Assembly (NCBI RefSeq): GCF_021341785.1
Contig: NZ_JAJTTF010000002.1
Coordinates: 248,001 to 312,000 of the forward strand
Reading direction: 5' to 3'
Length of the DNA stretch: 64,000 nt
DNA from: Microbacterium sp. Au-Mic1
Lineage (GTDB): Bacteria > Actinomycetota > Actinomycetes > Actinomycetales > Microbacteriaceae
Positions 17,054 through 25,720 of the stretch are shown here, in pieces. Every line of letters starts with the position of its first letter. Positions within the stretch are counted from its first letter, which is position 1. Below the pieces are notes generated by a model that worked only from the letters and a program-made list of their open reading frames with translations, made no database searches and was not told where the DNA came from. Made by a program: the position numbers and the translations under genes.

Positions 17054-17059
17054 TAGACT
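17054..17059 (+). promoter_or_regulatory. -10 box of the lipoprotein gene
   Basis: TAGACT, 6 nt before GTG 17066. Confidence 0.55.
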
Positions 17060-17065
17060 CTGAGC

Positions 17066-17575
17066 GTGCGTGGATCCCAGGCTGCGGCCGCTCGAACACT
17101 CGTGATCCGCCCGCTCGCGCTCTTGGCCGTGGCTGCGACGCTCGTCCTGACCGGTTGCACGAGCGGGGTGCCGACGCCGTCCGCGTCCTCGGCCACCGCC
17201 GTGGCGAAGGACGGCGCGACGGCGTCACCGTCCGTGGCGCCGGTACTGCACCCGGACGGCTCGGCCGAGGACAACCTTCCGCTGTTCGCCGGCGTCGTCG
17301 CACAGGTCTGGGCCGGGTCGAGCCGCGCCTCGGGTTCGGCGTACATCGACGCTCTCGCCGCCGCCGGGTTCGCCCGGACCGACATGCAGGTCACCGCGGA
17401 CGAGTCGACCGTGGGCAATCCCGCGGAGAGCATCCAGTTCTCCGTGCGCTGGGGGAAGGACCGCTGCCTGGTCGGGCAGGTCGGGCCGTCCACCGGGGAT
17501 CCGGTGACCGCGGTGCTGCCGCAGGTGGAGGGCGGACGCTGCCTGATCGGCAAGACCGTGGCCGTCGCGCCCTAG
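17066..17575 (+). CDS. Putative lipoprotein of unknown function
   Basis: 169 residues. An N-terminal signal (basic RGSQAAAARTLVIR, then a hydrophobic stretch) ends in a lipobox LTGC with the lipidated Cys near residue 31, followed by an Ser/Ala/Thr-rich linker. The folded part (about 65-169) contains two further cysteines (KDRCLVGQ and GGRCLIGK) that could form a disulphide. The pattern resembles small exported proteins of Microbacteriaceae with no known role. The start is a GTG with a TAGACT box upstream. Confidence 0.8.
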   Translation: MRGSQAAAARTLVIRPLALLAVAATLVLTGCTSGVPTPSASSATAVAKDGATASPSVAPVLHPDGSAEDNLPLFAGVVAQVWAGSSRASGSAYIDALAAAGFARTDMQVTADESTVGNPAESIQFSVRWGKDRCLVGQVGPSTGDPVTAVLPQVEGGRCLIGKTVAVAP

Positions 17576-17608
17576 CCCTTCACGCGGAGAGAAGCGCACC
17601 GCCCCGGG

Positions 17609-17614
17609 TAGGCT
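17609..17614 (+). promoter_or_regulatory. -10 box of ettA
   Basis: TAGGCT, with a leader of about 80 nt and a Shine-Dalgarno before GTG 17700. Confidence 0.4.
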
Positions 17615-17699
17615 GGAGTGTCGATCCCGCGGCATACGGCCCGGAGAGCGACCCGCAGCCTTTCGCAACCGTCGTCACCACGACAGAAGGAGCGCCCTC

Positions 17700-19379
17700 G
17701 TGGCCGAATACATCTACTCCATGGTCCGCGCCCGCAAGGCGGTCGGCGACAAGCTCATTCTCGACGACGTCACGATGGCGTTCCTGCCCGGAGCGAAGAT
17801 CGGCATGGTCGGTCCCAACGGCGCCGGAAAGTCCACCATCCTCAAGATCATGGCGGGGCTCGACACCCCCTCCAACGGCGAGGCCAAGCTCAGCCCCGGC
17901 TTCAGCGTGGGAATCCTGATGCAGGAGCCCGAGCTCGACGAGACGAAGACCGTCCTGGAGAACATCCAGGAGGGCGTCGCGATCAAGGCCAAGCTCGACC
18001 GCTTCAACGAGATCTCCGCGCAGATGGCCGACCCCGACGCCGACTTCGACACGCTGCTCGCCGAGATGGGCGTCCTGCAGGAGGAGATCGACGCGGCCGA
18101 CGGATGGGACCTCGACTCCCAGCTCGAGCAAGCCATGGATGCGCTGCGCACCCCGCCGGCCGACGAGCCGGTCACCAAGCTCTCCGGCGGCGAGAAGCGT
18201 CGCGTCGCGCTCGCGAAGCTCCTGCTCCAGAAGCCTGATCTGCTCCTGCTCGATGAGCCCACCAACCACCTCGACGCCGAGAGCGTGCTGTGGCTGGAGA
18301 AGCACCTGCAGGCCTACAAGGGCGCGGTGATCGCGATCACCCACGACCGGTACTTCCTCGACAACATGGCCGAGTGGATCGCCGAGGTCGATCGCGGCCG
18401 CCTGATCGGCTACGAGGGCAACTACTCCACCTATCTGGAGAAGAAGGCCGAGCGGCTCGACATCCAGGGCAAGAAGGACGCCAAGCTCGCCAAGCGCCTC
18501 AAGGACGAGCTGGAGTGGGTCCGGTCGAGCGCCAAGGGGCGCCAGACCAAGTCGAAGGCGCGTCTGGCCCGCTACGAGGAGATGGCCTCGGAGGCCGAGC
18601 GGACACGGAAGCTCGATTTCGAGGAGATCCAGATCCCCGCGGGTCCGCGTCTCGGCAGCGTCGTCATCGAGGCGAAGAAGCTGCAGAAGGGCTTCGGCGA
18701 CCGCTCGCTCATCGATGGTCTGAGCTTCAGCCTGCCGCCGAACGGCATCGTCGGCGTGATCGGCCCGAACGGTGTCGGCAAGACCACGCTGTTCAAGACG
18801 ATCGTGGGCCTGGAGCCGCTGGACGGCGGCGACCTCAAGGTCGGCGAGACGGTCAAGATCAGCTACGTCGACCAGTCCCGCGCGAACATCGACCCTGACA
18901 AGACCCTGTGGGAGGTCGTCTCCGACGGCCTGGACATCATGATGGTCGGCAAGGTCGAGATCCCGTCCCGGGCGTACGTCTCCAAGTTCGGCTTCAAGGG
19001 TCCGGACCAGCAGAAGAAGGCCGGGATCCTCTCCGGCGGCGAGCGCAACCGGCTGAACCTGGCGCTGACCCTCAAGGAGGGCGGAAACCTGCTCCTGCTC
19101 GACGAGCCCACCAACGACCTCGATGTGGAGACCCTGGGCTCGCTGGAGAACGCGCTGCTGGAGTTCCCCGGCTGCGCCGTCGTGATCACGCACGACCGGT
19201 GGTTCCTGGACCGGATCGCGACACACATCCTGGCGTACGAGGGCACGGATGAGAACCCGGACCAGTGGTACTGGTTCGAGGGCAACTTCGAGTCCTACGA
19301 GGCGAACAAGATCGAGCGCCTCGGCGCGGATGCGGCCAACCCGCACCGCTCGACGCACCGCAGGCTGACGCGTGACTGA
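17700..19379 (+). CDS. ettA: Energy-dependent translational throttle protein (ABC-F ATPase)
   Basis: 559 residues, two nucleotide-binding domains and no membrane segments. First domain: Walker A GPNGAGKS at 38-45, signature LSGGEKRR at 161, Walker B LLLLDEPTNHLD at 181. Second domain: GPNGVGKT at ~355, LSGGERNR at ~444, LLLLDEPTNDLD. The ~40-residue arm after the first signature and the EttA-type linker (KDAKLAKRLKDELEWVRSSAKGRQTKSKARLARYEEM) identify EttA, which binds the ribosomal E site and senses ATP/ADP. A GTG start with AGAAGGAG upstream. The next gene starts inside its last codons. Confidence 0.95.
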   Translation: MAEYIYSMVRARKAVGDKLILDDVTMAFLPGAKIGMVGPNGAGKSTILKIMAGLDTPSNGEAKLSPGFSVGILMQEPELDETKTVLENIQEGVAIKAKLDRFNEISAQMADPDADFDTLLAEMGVLQEEIDAADGWDLDSQLEQAMDALRTPPADEPVTKLSGGEKRRVALAKLLLQKPDLLLLDEPTNHLDAESVLWLEKHLQAYKGAVIAITHDRYFLDNMAEWIAEVDRGRLIGYEGNYSTYLEKKAERLDIQGKKDAKLAKRLKDELEWVRSSAKGRQTKSKARLARYEEMASEAERTRKLDFEEIQIPAGPRLGSVVIEAKKLQKGFGDRSLIDGLSFSLPPNGIVGVIGPNGVGKTTLFKTIVGLEPLDGGDLKVGETVKISYVDQSRANIDPDKTLWEVVSDGLDIMMVGKVEIPSRAYVSKFGFKGPDQQKKAGILSGGERNRLNLALTLKEGGNLLLLDEPTNDLDVETLGSLENALLEFPGCAVVITHDRWFLDRIATHILAYEGTDENPDQWYWFEGNFESYEANKIERLGADAANPHRSTHRRLTRD

Positions 19380-19917
19380 CGCTTCGACGGGTTCAGCGCG
19401 CGGCAGCGGCTCTCCCGACGCTGCGGCTCCTGACGGGGCCGCGGCGGGGGAGCGTCTGCACATTCCGATCCACCTGCGCTGGGGCGATCTGGACGCTTTC
19501 AACCACGTCAACAACACCTCGATGCTGAAGCTGCTCGAGGAGGCGCGGGTGCGGGCCTTCTGGCGCCCCGGCGAGGGCGAGCACGGCCCGAGCACGGCCG
19601 TGCTGAGTTCGGGGCTCGACGCCGGCGTGATCACGCTCGTCGCGCGGCAGGAGATCGAGTACCTCGCTCCTGTGCCCTACCAACGACACCCGCTCGAGGT
19701 GCAGATGTGGTTCGGGAAGCTCGGCGGATCCAGCATCGAGGTCTGCTACGAGGTGTACAACGACGCGGCGTTCGAGGAGCGCGTGCTGTACGCGCGCTCG
19801 ACCGCGATCATCGTGCTCGTGGACGCGGCCACCGGTCGTCCCACCCGGATCGCACCTGAGATGCGCGAGGCATGGGCGCCCTTCTCCGGACCGTCGATCG
19901 TCTACGCACACCGCTGA
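19372..19917 (+). CDS. Acyl-CoA thioesterase, hotdog (4HBT) fold
   Basis: 181 residues. After a low-complexity N-terminus of about 25 residues, the hotdog signature IHLRWGDLDAFNHVNNTSMLKLLEEARVRAFW appears (the catalytic Asp in RWGDLDAFNH), then EIEYLAPVPYQRHPLEVQMWFGKLGGSSIEVCYEV. It probably cleaves acyl-CoA of unknown chain length. The GTG start at 19372 overlaps the ettA stop by 8 nt, so the two are co-translated. Confidence 0.87.
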   Translation: MTDASTGSARGSGSPDAAAPDGAAAGERLHIPIHLRWGDLDAFNHVNNTSMLKLLEEARVRAFWRPGEGEHGPSTAVLSSGLDAGVITLVARQEIEYLAPVPYQRHPLEVQMWFGKLGGSSIEVCYEVYNDAAFEERVLYARSTAIIVLVDAATGRPTRIAPEMREAWAPFSGPSIVYAHR

Positions 19918-19983
19918 GCGGCGCCCGCGCGCTGCTGAGCAGTGCTGCACACATTCCGGCCCGGTGACACCGGCCGCAGGCCA

Positions 19984-20868
19984 TCAGGCCTCGGGCACCC
20001 GGATCGTGATCTCCTGGGCGACGCTGGCGACGAGCCCGCCACTGCGGTCGTAGATCCGCCCCGTCGCGAGGCCGCGGCCTCCCCGGGCGTTCGGCGACTC
20101 CTGCACGTACAGCAGCCAGTCGTCCACACGGCCCGGACGGTGCCACCACATGGCGTGATCCAGGCTCGCGACCTTCAGGCCCGGTAGGTTCCAGCTGAGT
20201 CCGTGCGCGCGGAGGATCGACTCCTGGATCGACATGTCGCTGAGGTACGCCAGCGCCGCGCGGTGCAGGGCAGGATCGTCGGGGAAGGGCGCGCGCATGC
20301 GCATCCAGACCGCCTGGTGCGCGGAGTCCTCCGCGCCCGCTGCGCCGAACAGCGGTCCTTCCACGTGACGCATGTCCACGGGCCGATCGGTGAGCATGCG
20401 CCGGGACAGCGGGTGGATCCCGTCCGACAGTGCCTCGTCTGGCTCGAGATCCTCGGGATCGGGGATGCCCTCGGGCATCGGCTCCGCGTGCTCGATGCCC
20501 GGGTTCTCGTCCTGGAACGATGCGATCATCGAGAAGATCGGCACCCCGTTCTGATAGGCCTGCGCCCGCCGGGTCGAGAAGGAGCGGCCGTCGTGGATCC
20601 GGTCCACGGCGAACGTGAGTCCCTGAGAGGCGTCCCCGGCACGGAGGAAGTATCCGTGCATGGAGTGCGGGACGCGGCCTTCCGGCATCGTCCGCTCGGC
20701 TGCGATGATCGACTGGCCGAGCACCTGCCCGCCGTAGATCCGCCCCGTGGGCATCGGGTGCGACACGCCGGTGAAGATGTCCTCGGTCGTGCGGGCGTCC
20801 GAGGAGTCGAGATCGAGGATCCCCAGCAGCATCTCGACAGACCGGCGGGCGTGCTCGTCGTGCGTCAT
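19984..20868 (-). CDS. tesB: Acyl-CoA thioesterase II
   Basis: 294 residues, double-hotdog TesB family. The N-terminal hotdog includes GRIYGGQVLGQSIIAAERTMPEGRVPHSMHGYFLRAGD and GRSFSTRRAQAYQNGVPIFSMIASF; the second contains SLDHAMWWHRPGRVDDWLLYVQESPNARGGRGLATGRIY, with the catalytic Asp of the TesB triad. It hydrolyses medium- to long-chain acyl-CoA. The ATG at 20868 is preceded by GGAAAGGAA; a longer frame to 20892 is not needed. It converges on the 4HBT thioesterase gene. Confidence 0.93.
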   Translation of the reverse strand: MTHDEHARRSVEMLLGILDLDSSDARTTEDIFTGVSHPMPTGRIYGGQVLGQSIIAAERTMPEGRVPHSMHGYFLRAGDASQGLTFAVDRIHDGRSFSTRRAQAYQNGVPIFSMIASFQDENPGIEHAEPMPEGIPDPEDLEPDEALSDGIHPLSRRMLTDRPVDMRHVEGPLFGAAGAEDSAHQAVWMRMRAPFPDDPALHRAALAYLSDMSIQESILRAHGLSWNLPGLKVASLDHAMWWHRPGRVDDWLLYVQESPNARGGRGLATGRIYDRSGGLVASVAQEITIRVPEA

Positions 20869-20920
20869 GGGTTCCTTTCCGCGGCGCGACACACCGGGGG
20901 GACCGGCCGCGACCGGTTGC

Positions 20921-20926
20921 TAGTTT
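20921..20926 (+). promoter_or_regulatory. -10 box of the gene at 20934
   Basis: TAGTTT, 7 nt before GTG 20934; no Shine-Dalgarno. Confidence 0.5.
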
Positions 20927-20933
20927 AGAGGGC

Positions 20934-21599
20934 GTGCCCACGCCGCTGATCCTCGCCGATGCCGATACCGCGCGCGATGCGCTCACCTTCGTCTCCCGGG
21001 CCGCGCGAGCCGGCGACGAGGGGGTGCGGTTGCAGGCCGACGGCGGCGTGCTCGCCATGACGGCGGCCGCGCTCGTCCCTCAGACCCTGTTCGATGCGAC
21101 GCCGACGATCCTCGCGATGCGGATCGTACGGGCGGATCCCGAGCTGCGCTGCGACATCGTGATCGATGAGCTCACCGCCACCGACGATCCGCGTTCGCTC
21201 GCCCTGCCCGACGTCGGACGCAGCCCCGCCTGGGCAGGTGTCGCCCCGCCCCGGGGAAGCTGGGCACCGATGGGAACCCTCGGCGCCGATGTCATCGCGC
21301 AGCGCGCGCAGTGGGGGATCTCCGCCGTCGCCCACGGCTCCCCGGCCGGCGCGGGGGAGGACGCGGTCCGCGCGCTGCGCGCTGCCATCTGGGGCGAGCC
21401 GGACGAGGACCTCCTCGGCCTGCCTCGCGGTATCGCGTTCGCCGCCCACGCCTTCGGCTTCATCTCCGGCGCCGAGCAGGTGCCGATCACCACGTCCGGC
21501 CGTTGGACGCGTCTCGCGTTCGCGCGCGGCCACGTGCTCAGCCGCGGTCCCGCCGCGGTGGGGCTGACCCCGGTGCGCGCGACCGGCGCCGCCGGCTGA
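20934..21599 (+). CDS. Conserved-looking protein of unknown function
   Basis: 221 residues, Ala-rich and soluble. I recognise no domain. The N-terminus reads PTPLILADADTARDALTFVSRAA, and a middle segment DIVIDELTATDDPRSLALPDVGRSPAWAGVAPPRGSW could be a partner- or substrate-binding stretch. A pair of conserved-looking phrases, WGISAVAHGSP and AAHAFGFISGAEQVPITTSGRWTRLAFARGHVL, suggest a real, structured protein. Expression is by a GTG start directly after a TAGTTT box. It is convergent with the OsmC gene and divergent from tesB. Confidence 0.78.
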   Translation: MPTPLILADADTARDALTFVSRAARAGDEGVRLQADGGVLAMTAAALVPQTLFDATPTILAMRIVRADPELRCDIVIDELTATDDPRSLALPDVGRSPAWAGVAPPRGSWAPMGTLGADVIAQRAQWGISAVAHGSPAGAGEDAVRALRAAIWGEPDEDLLGLPRGIAFAAHAFGFISGAEQVPITTSGRWTRLAFARGHVLSRGPAAVGLTPVRATGAAG

Positions 21600-21644
21600 G
21601 GCGCCGCCGGAGGTCAGCGGAGGCTCCCGTTCGCGTCGGGGCGG

Positions 21645-22148
21645 TCAGCGTCGCACGACGGTGATCGTCGGAGGGGACGCCAGGCTCTGCCCGACCACGC
21701 AGTACCGCTCGGTCGACGCCGCGATCCGTGCCAGACGCCCGTCGTCGGCGTCGCTGTCGATCGTGATCGTCACGGCGATGTCGCGGACCCCGACCGGCGC
21801 CTCGCGGTCCAGACCGAGGGTGCCGCGCGCGTCCCAGTGGCACTCCGCCGCGAGCTCGACGTTCTGCACGGCCACGCCCATCGCGGTGGTGACGGCTCGA
21901 AAGGTCACGCCGACGCAGCCCAGCAGCGCCTGCATGAGCAGGTCCGCGGAGCACGCGTCGGATCCGTCGCCCCCGGTCGCGGGATGCTGTCCGGCGCGGA
22001 CCGGCCCCGCCCATCCATCGATCGTCGCGGTGATGCCCGGGTCGCGGTAGTCGCCTGTCGCGCCGGAGATCACCCGTGCGCGGGCGGGATCCTGCCGGTA
22101 GCTCTCCTTGAGCGGGGCCTGGCGTGCGCGCAGCTCTTCCGCGTCCAT
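21645..22148 (-). CDS. OsmC/Ohr family protein
   Basis: 167 residues. The OsmC fold is visible as GGDGSDACSADLLMQALLGCVGVTFRAVTTAMGVAVQNVELAAECHWDARGTLG, with a second region VRDIAVTITIDSDADDGRLARIAASTERYCVVGQSL. Family members reduce hydroperoxides using two cysteines; here candidates are the Cys before SADLL or in LLGC and the Cys in RYCVVG. It may instead be a YhfA-like OsmC with no peroxidase activity. The ATG at 22148 is the only start that gives a sensible N-terminus in a long open frame. Confidence 0.85.
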   Translation of the reverse strand: MDAEELRARQAPLKESYRQDPARARVISGATGDYRDPGITATIDGWAGPVRAGQHPATGGDGSDACSADLLMQALLGCVGVTFRAVTTAMGVAVQNVELAAECHWDARGTLGLDREAPVGVRDIAVTITIDSDADDGRLARIAASTERYCVVGQSLASPPTITVVRR

Positions 22149-22198
22149 GCCGCGATCCTGGCACTCCCGATGGGCGAGGTCCAGACTCCCAACCGAGG

Positions 22199-23869
22199 TC
22201 AGACCGCCTGACCCGCCGCGCGGCCCGCCTGTCGCCCCGAGAACAGGCACCCGCCGAGGAAGGTTCCCTCCAGCGCCCGATAGCCGTGCACGCCGCCGCC
22301 GCCGAAGCCGCTCGCCTCGCCGGCGGCGTAGAGTCCGGGAACGACCGCGCCCTGGGCGTCGAGAGCGCGGCCGTCCAGGTCCGTCTCGATGCCGCCGAGG
22401 GACTTGCGGGTGATCACCCGCAGCCGCAGCGCGATCAGCGGCCCGGCGGAGGGATCCTGCAATCGATGCGGGGCGGCGGTGCGGATCAGCCGGTCTCCGC
22501 GGTAGGCGCGGGCGGAGCGCAGCATCGCGATCTGCGCGTCCTTGGTGAAGTCGTTGCCGATCTCGCGGTCGCGCGCGACGACCTCCTCGCGCACCCGCTC
22601 CGGCTCCAGGGCGTCCCCACCGGGGAGCTCCTGCATCCGCGCGATGAGCCGGCCGAGATCGTCCTCGACGATGAAGTCCTCGCCCTTGTCCAAGAACGCC
22701 TGCACGGGGTCGGTCGGACCCTTCGCGAGCCGTGAGCGCACGAGGAGCGGCACGTCCTTGCCCGTGAGGTCGGGGTTCTGCTCGCTGCCGGACAGCGCGA
22801 ACTCCTTCTCCACGATCTGCCGCGTCGTCACGAACCACGAGTGGTCGTGCCCCGTCGTGCGCAGGTGCGCGAGGGTGCCGAGCGTGTCGAAGCCCGGGTA
22901 CAGCGGCACCGGCAGGCGCCGTCCCGTGGCGTCCAGCCACAGCGAGGACGGACCGGGCAGGATCCGGATGCCGTGGCCGGGCCAGACCGGATCCCAGTTG
23001 CGGATGCCCTCCACGTAGTGCCACATGCGGTCGCCGTTGATCAGCCGCGCGCCCGCCGCGGATGCCACGGCCTGCATGGATCCGTCCACGTAGGCGGGCA
23101 CTCCCGTGAGCATGTCGGCAGGCGGCGTGCCCAGGCGCTCGGGCCAGGCCGCGCGGACGAGGTCGTGGTTGCCGCCGATGCCGCCCGAGGTCACGATCGT
23201 CGCCGCAGCGGTGATCTCGAAGGCGCCGACCGGCTGACGATCGCTCTGCTCGCCGCGGGCTGCGCCGGTCGACGCCAGGATCTCGCCCTGCGCACCCGTG
23301 ACGACCCCGTCCTGGGCGGTGAGGGCGGTGACGCGATGCCGGGGGAGCACCGTCAGGCGCCCTGTCCGCTCCGCCTGCTCGAGCGCCGTCTGGAACGGCG
23401 CGACCACGCCCGGCCCGGTGCCCCAGGTGATGTGGAAGCGCGGCACCGAGTTGCCGGGGCCGAGCGCTCCGTAGCCGCCGCGCTCGGCCCAGCCCACCAC
23501 GGGGAAGAAGCCGACGCCGCGTTCCCGCAGCCACGCGCGCTTCTCACCGCTCGCGAACTGCAGGTACGCCTCCGCCCAGCGCCGCGGCCATGCGTCCTCA
23601 TCGCGATCGAAGCCGGCGTTGCCGAACCAGTCCTGTCGGGCGAGCTCGTAGGAGTCCGTGATGCCCATGCGGCGCTGTTCGGGGGAGTCGACGAGGAAGA
23701 GCCCGCCGAAGGACCACCATGCCTGCCCGCCCAGGTTCGTGCGCGGCTCCTGATCCAGGACGATCACGCGTCTGCCCGCGGCAGCGGCCTCTGCGGCCGC
23801 GACGAGGCCGGACAGGCCCCAGCCGATGACGAGGACGTCGGTCGAGTGGGTGGTCGTGGTCGCGGTCAT
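22199..23869 (-). CDS. FAD-dependent oxidoreductase, fumarate reductase/3-ketosteroid dehydrogenase fold
   Basis: 556 residues. The N-terminal dinucleotide-binding motif DVLVIGWGLSGLVAAAEAAAAGRRVIVLDQE (residues ~10-40) is followed by GGQAWWSFGGLFLVDS and, near the C-terminus, the second FAD-binding motif GLYAAGEASGFGGGGVHGYRALEGTFLGGCLFSGRQAG. The family (often annotated 'FAD-binding dehydrogenase' or KstD-like) desaturates or reduces unknown substrates; the middle domain does not match a named enzyme. ATG at 23869, preceded by GGAG. It is transcribed away from the globin gene, in the same direction as OsmC. Confidence 0.87.
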   Translation of the reverse strand: MTATTTTHSTDVLVIGWGLSGLVAAAEAAAAGRRVIVLDQEPRTNLGGQAWWSFGGLFLVDSPEQRRMGITDSYELARQDWFGNAGFDRDEDAWPRRWAEAYLQFASGEKRAWLRERGVGFFPVVGWAERGGYGALGPGNSVPRFHITWGTGPGVVAPFQTALEQAERTGRLTVLPRHRVTALTAQDGVVTGAQGEILASTGAARGEQSDRQPVGAFEITAAATIVTSGGIGGNHDLVRAAWPERLGTPPADMLTGVPAYVDGSMQAVASAAGARLINGDRMWHYVEGIRNWDPVWPGHGIRILPGPSSLWLDATGRRLPVPLYPGFDTLGTLAHLRTTGHDHSWFVTTRQIVEKEFALSGSEQNPDLTGKDVPLLVRSRLAKGPTDPVQAFLDKGEDFIVEDDLGRLIARMQELPGGDALEPERVREEVVARDREIGNDFTKDAQIAMLRSARAYRGDRLIRTAAPHRLQDPSAGPLIALRLRVITRKSLGGIETDLDGRALDAQGAVVPGLYAAGEASGFGGGGVHGYRALEGTFLGGCLFSGRQAGRAAGQAV

Positions 23870-23906
23870 GAGATCTCCATCGAACTCGGTGAGCGGTGGA
23901 CGTCGC

Positions 23907-24344
23907 CTACAGGACGGGGCGTCCGTCGGGGGTCGGTGCGCCGGCCGCGCCGGCGCGGCTCGGTTCGAACGTGTTCACCATCGCATGCGCGGCGCGTTCG
24001 AGATAGTCCCACAGGGTCGCCTCGTGGATGGGAGAGAGCCCGGCGTCGTCCACCGCCGTGCGCATGCAGCGCAGCCAGCGGTCGCGGGCGTCGGGATCGA
24101 CGTGGAACGGCATGTGCCGCATCCGCAGCCGCGGGTGTCCTCGTTGGTCGCCGTAGGTCGTGGGTCCGCCCCAGTACTGCTCCAGGAACATGCGGAGGCG
24201 TTCCTCGGCCGGGCCGAGATCCTCCTCCGGGTACATCGGCTTGAGTACCGGATCGAGAGCCACTTCGCGGTAGAACACCTCGACGAGACGCTGGAATGTC
24301 GCGTGGCCGCCGACCTCGTCGTAGAAGGACACGGGCTCGGTCAT
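23907..24344 (-). CDS. glbO: Truncated haemoglobin, group II (TrHbO)
   Basis: 145 residues. [55 protein letters not shown] matches group II, with B10 Tyr in [17 protein letters not shown] carries the proximal F8 His, and RDRWLRCM the G8 Trp. It binds O2 (possibly NO or peroxide). Its ATG overlaps the mscS stop (ATGA), an unusual pairing that makes the globin translationally coupled to a mechanosensitive channel. Confidence 0.93.
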   Translation of the reverse strand: MTEPVSFYDEVGGHATFQRLVEVFYREVALDPVLKPMYPEEDLGPAEERLRMFLEQYWGGPTTYGDQRGHPRLRMRHMPFHVDPDARDRWLRCMRTAVDDAGLSPIHEATLWDYLERAAHAMVNTFEPSRAGAAGAPTPDGRPVL

Positions 24345-25561
24345 AGGTCGTCTCCGGGGTTCTGCGGATCCTGCGGGTTCTGCGCCTCGGGGAGCGGGGG
24401 GAGGGGGAGGCTCTGCGGGGAGGACGGCGGGGTCTTGGGCTTCTCGGCCTTCTTCGGCGCGGAGGAGGTCGTCGGAGCGGGCTTGGTGCGCGGTGGCGGG
24501 GTGACCGTGGCCGGCTTGTCCGCGTCGGTCTTCTTCTTCCGCCAGAATCCGCGCTCGGGAACCGGCGGAGTCGTGACGGGATTGGGGCGGGTGCGCGGTG
24601 GGTTCGCACCGTGGACGCGGCGGGCGCCTTCGGGGCCGGCGAGCTGCACGGTGGCCATGCTGGGGACCGTCAGATCCAGGCCGATCATGGTGTCGCGCAG
24701 TCGCATCCGCAGCTCGCGCGCGACGTCGTCCATCGCATTCGTGCGGGTCTTCATCACCACGCGGATCACGAGTGCGTCGCCCTCGATGGACTCCAGGCCC
24801 CAGATCTCGGGCTTCTCGACGATGCGGGTGCGCCACTTCGGATCCTTGGCGAGCCCCTGTGCGGCGGCGAGCAGCGCGTCCTCGACAGCGGGGACGTCCG
24901 CGTCCGCGGGCACCCCGAGGTCGATGATCGCGCGCGCCCACCCCTGCGACATGTTGCCGATCCGGGTGATCTCGCCGTTGCGGACGTACCAGAGCGTTCC
25001 GTTCGCGTCGCGCACCTGCGTGATGCGCACGCTGACGTACTCGACGACGCCCGACGCGAGACCGAGGTCCACCACGTCGCCGATGCCGACCTGGTCCTCG
25101 GCGACCAGGAACATGCCGTTCAGCACGTCTTTGACGATGTTCTGCGCGCCGAAGCCGAGCCCCGCACCGACCGCCGCCGTCAGCAGGGTCAGGGATCCCA
25201 GGAGGGTGGGTTCGATGATGTTCACGATCAGCACCACCGCGACCACGACGAGGATCACGTTGACGATGTTCTGCAGGATCGTGCCGAGCGTCCGCGTGCG
25301 CTGCACCAGCCGCATGTCCGCGAGCGGCGAGCGTTCGAGCGCGCGCGTGTCGGTGACCTCCGCCTTCGACTTGGCGCCCGCGACGATCCGACGCACGATC
25401 CGCCGGATGACGAAGCGGAGCGCGTAGGCGATCACGGCGCACACGACGATCGTCACGGCGCTCCAGAGCGCCTTCATTCCGATGTCGCCGAGGACGGTGA
25501 GGATCTGGGCCCACACGTCGGCGACCTTGGCAGCCTGGTTCTCGAAGGGGACGATGTTCAT
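24341..25561 (-). CDS. Mechanosensitive ion channel (MscS family)
   Basis: 406 residues. Two or three membrane helices lie in the first 120 residues, then the pore-lining helix/beta domain: [40 protein letters not shown], which is the classic MscS TM3/beta-domain signature. The last ~110 residues are a Pro/Lys-rich tail that looks disordered, an addition to the usual core. It opens under osmotic downshock. A TAGGAT box lies 8 nt before the ATG at 25561. Confidence 0.92.
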   Translation of the reverse strand: MNIVPFENQAAKVADVWAQILTVLGDIGMKALWSAVTIVVCAVIAYALRFVIRRIVRRIVAGAKSKAEVTDTRALERSPLADMRLVQRTRTLGTILQNIVNVILVVVAVVLIVNIIEPTLLGSLTLLTAAVGAGLGFGAQNIVKDVLNGMFLVAEDQVGIGDVVDLGLASGVVEYVSVRITQVRDANGTLWYVRNGEITRIGNMSQGWARAIIDLGVPADADVPAVEDALLAAAQGLAKDPKWRTRIVEKPEIWGLESIEGDALVIRVVMKTRTNAMDDVARELRMRLRDTMIGLDLTVPSMATVQLAGPEGARRVHGANPPRTRPNPVTTPPVPERGFWRKKKTDADKPATVTPPPRTKPAPTTSSAPKKAEKPKTPPSSPQSLPLPPLPEAQNPQDPQNPGDDL

Positions 25562-25667
25562 CGCTCACGATCCTATGACCGGGGCCCTTGGCGGGTTCTG
25601 AACGGCGACGCCGCTTCCCAGGGCGCCGCACGCCGGATGGGCTCGAGACGACGCGGAGCGAGCGCGA

Positions 25668-25715
25668 GACGTCGAAGGGCCGGAGGGAGCAGATTCCCTC
25701 CGGCCCTTCGACGTC
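25668..25715 (-). terminator. Terminator after pepN
   Basis: A perfect 21-bp stem (25668-25688 with 25695-25715) with a 6-nt loop, just downstream of the pepN stop and upstream of mscS. It would end pepN transcripts. Confidence 0.85.
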
Positions 25716-25720
25716 GTGCG

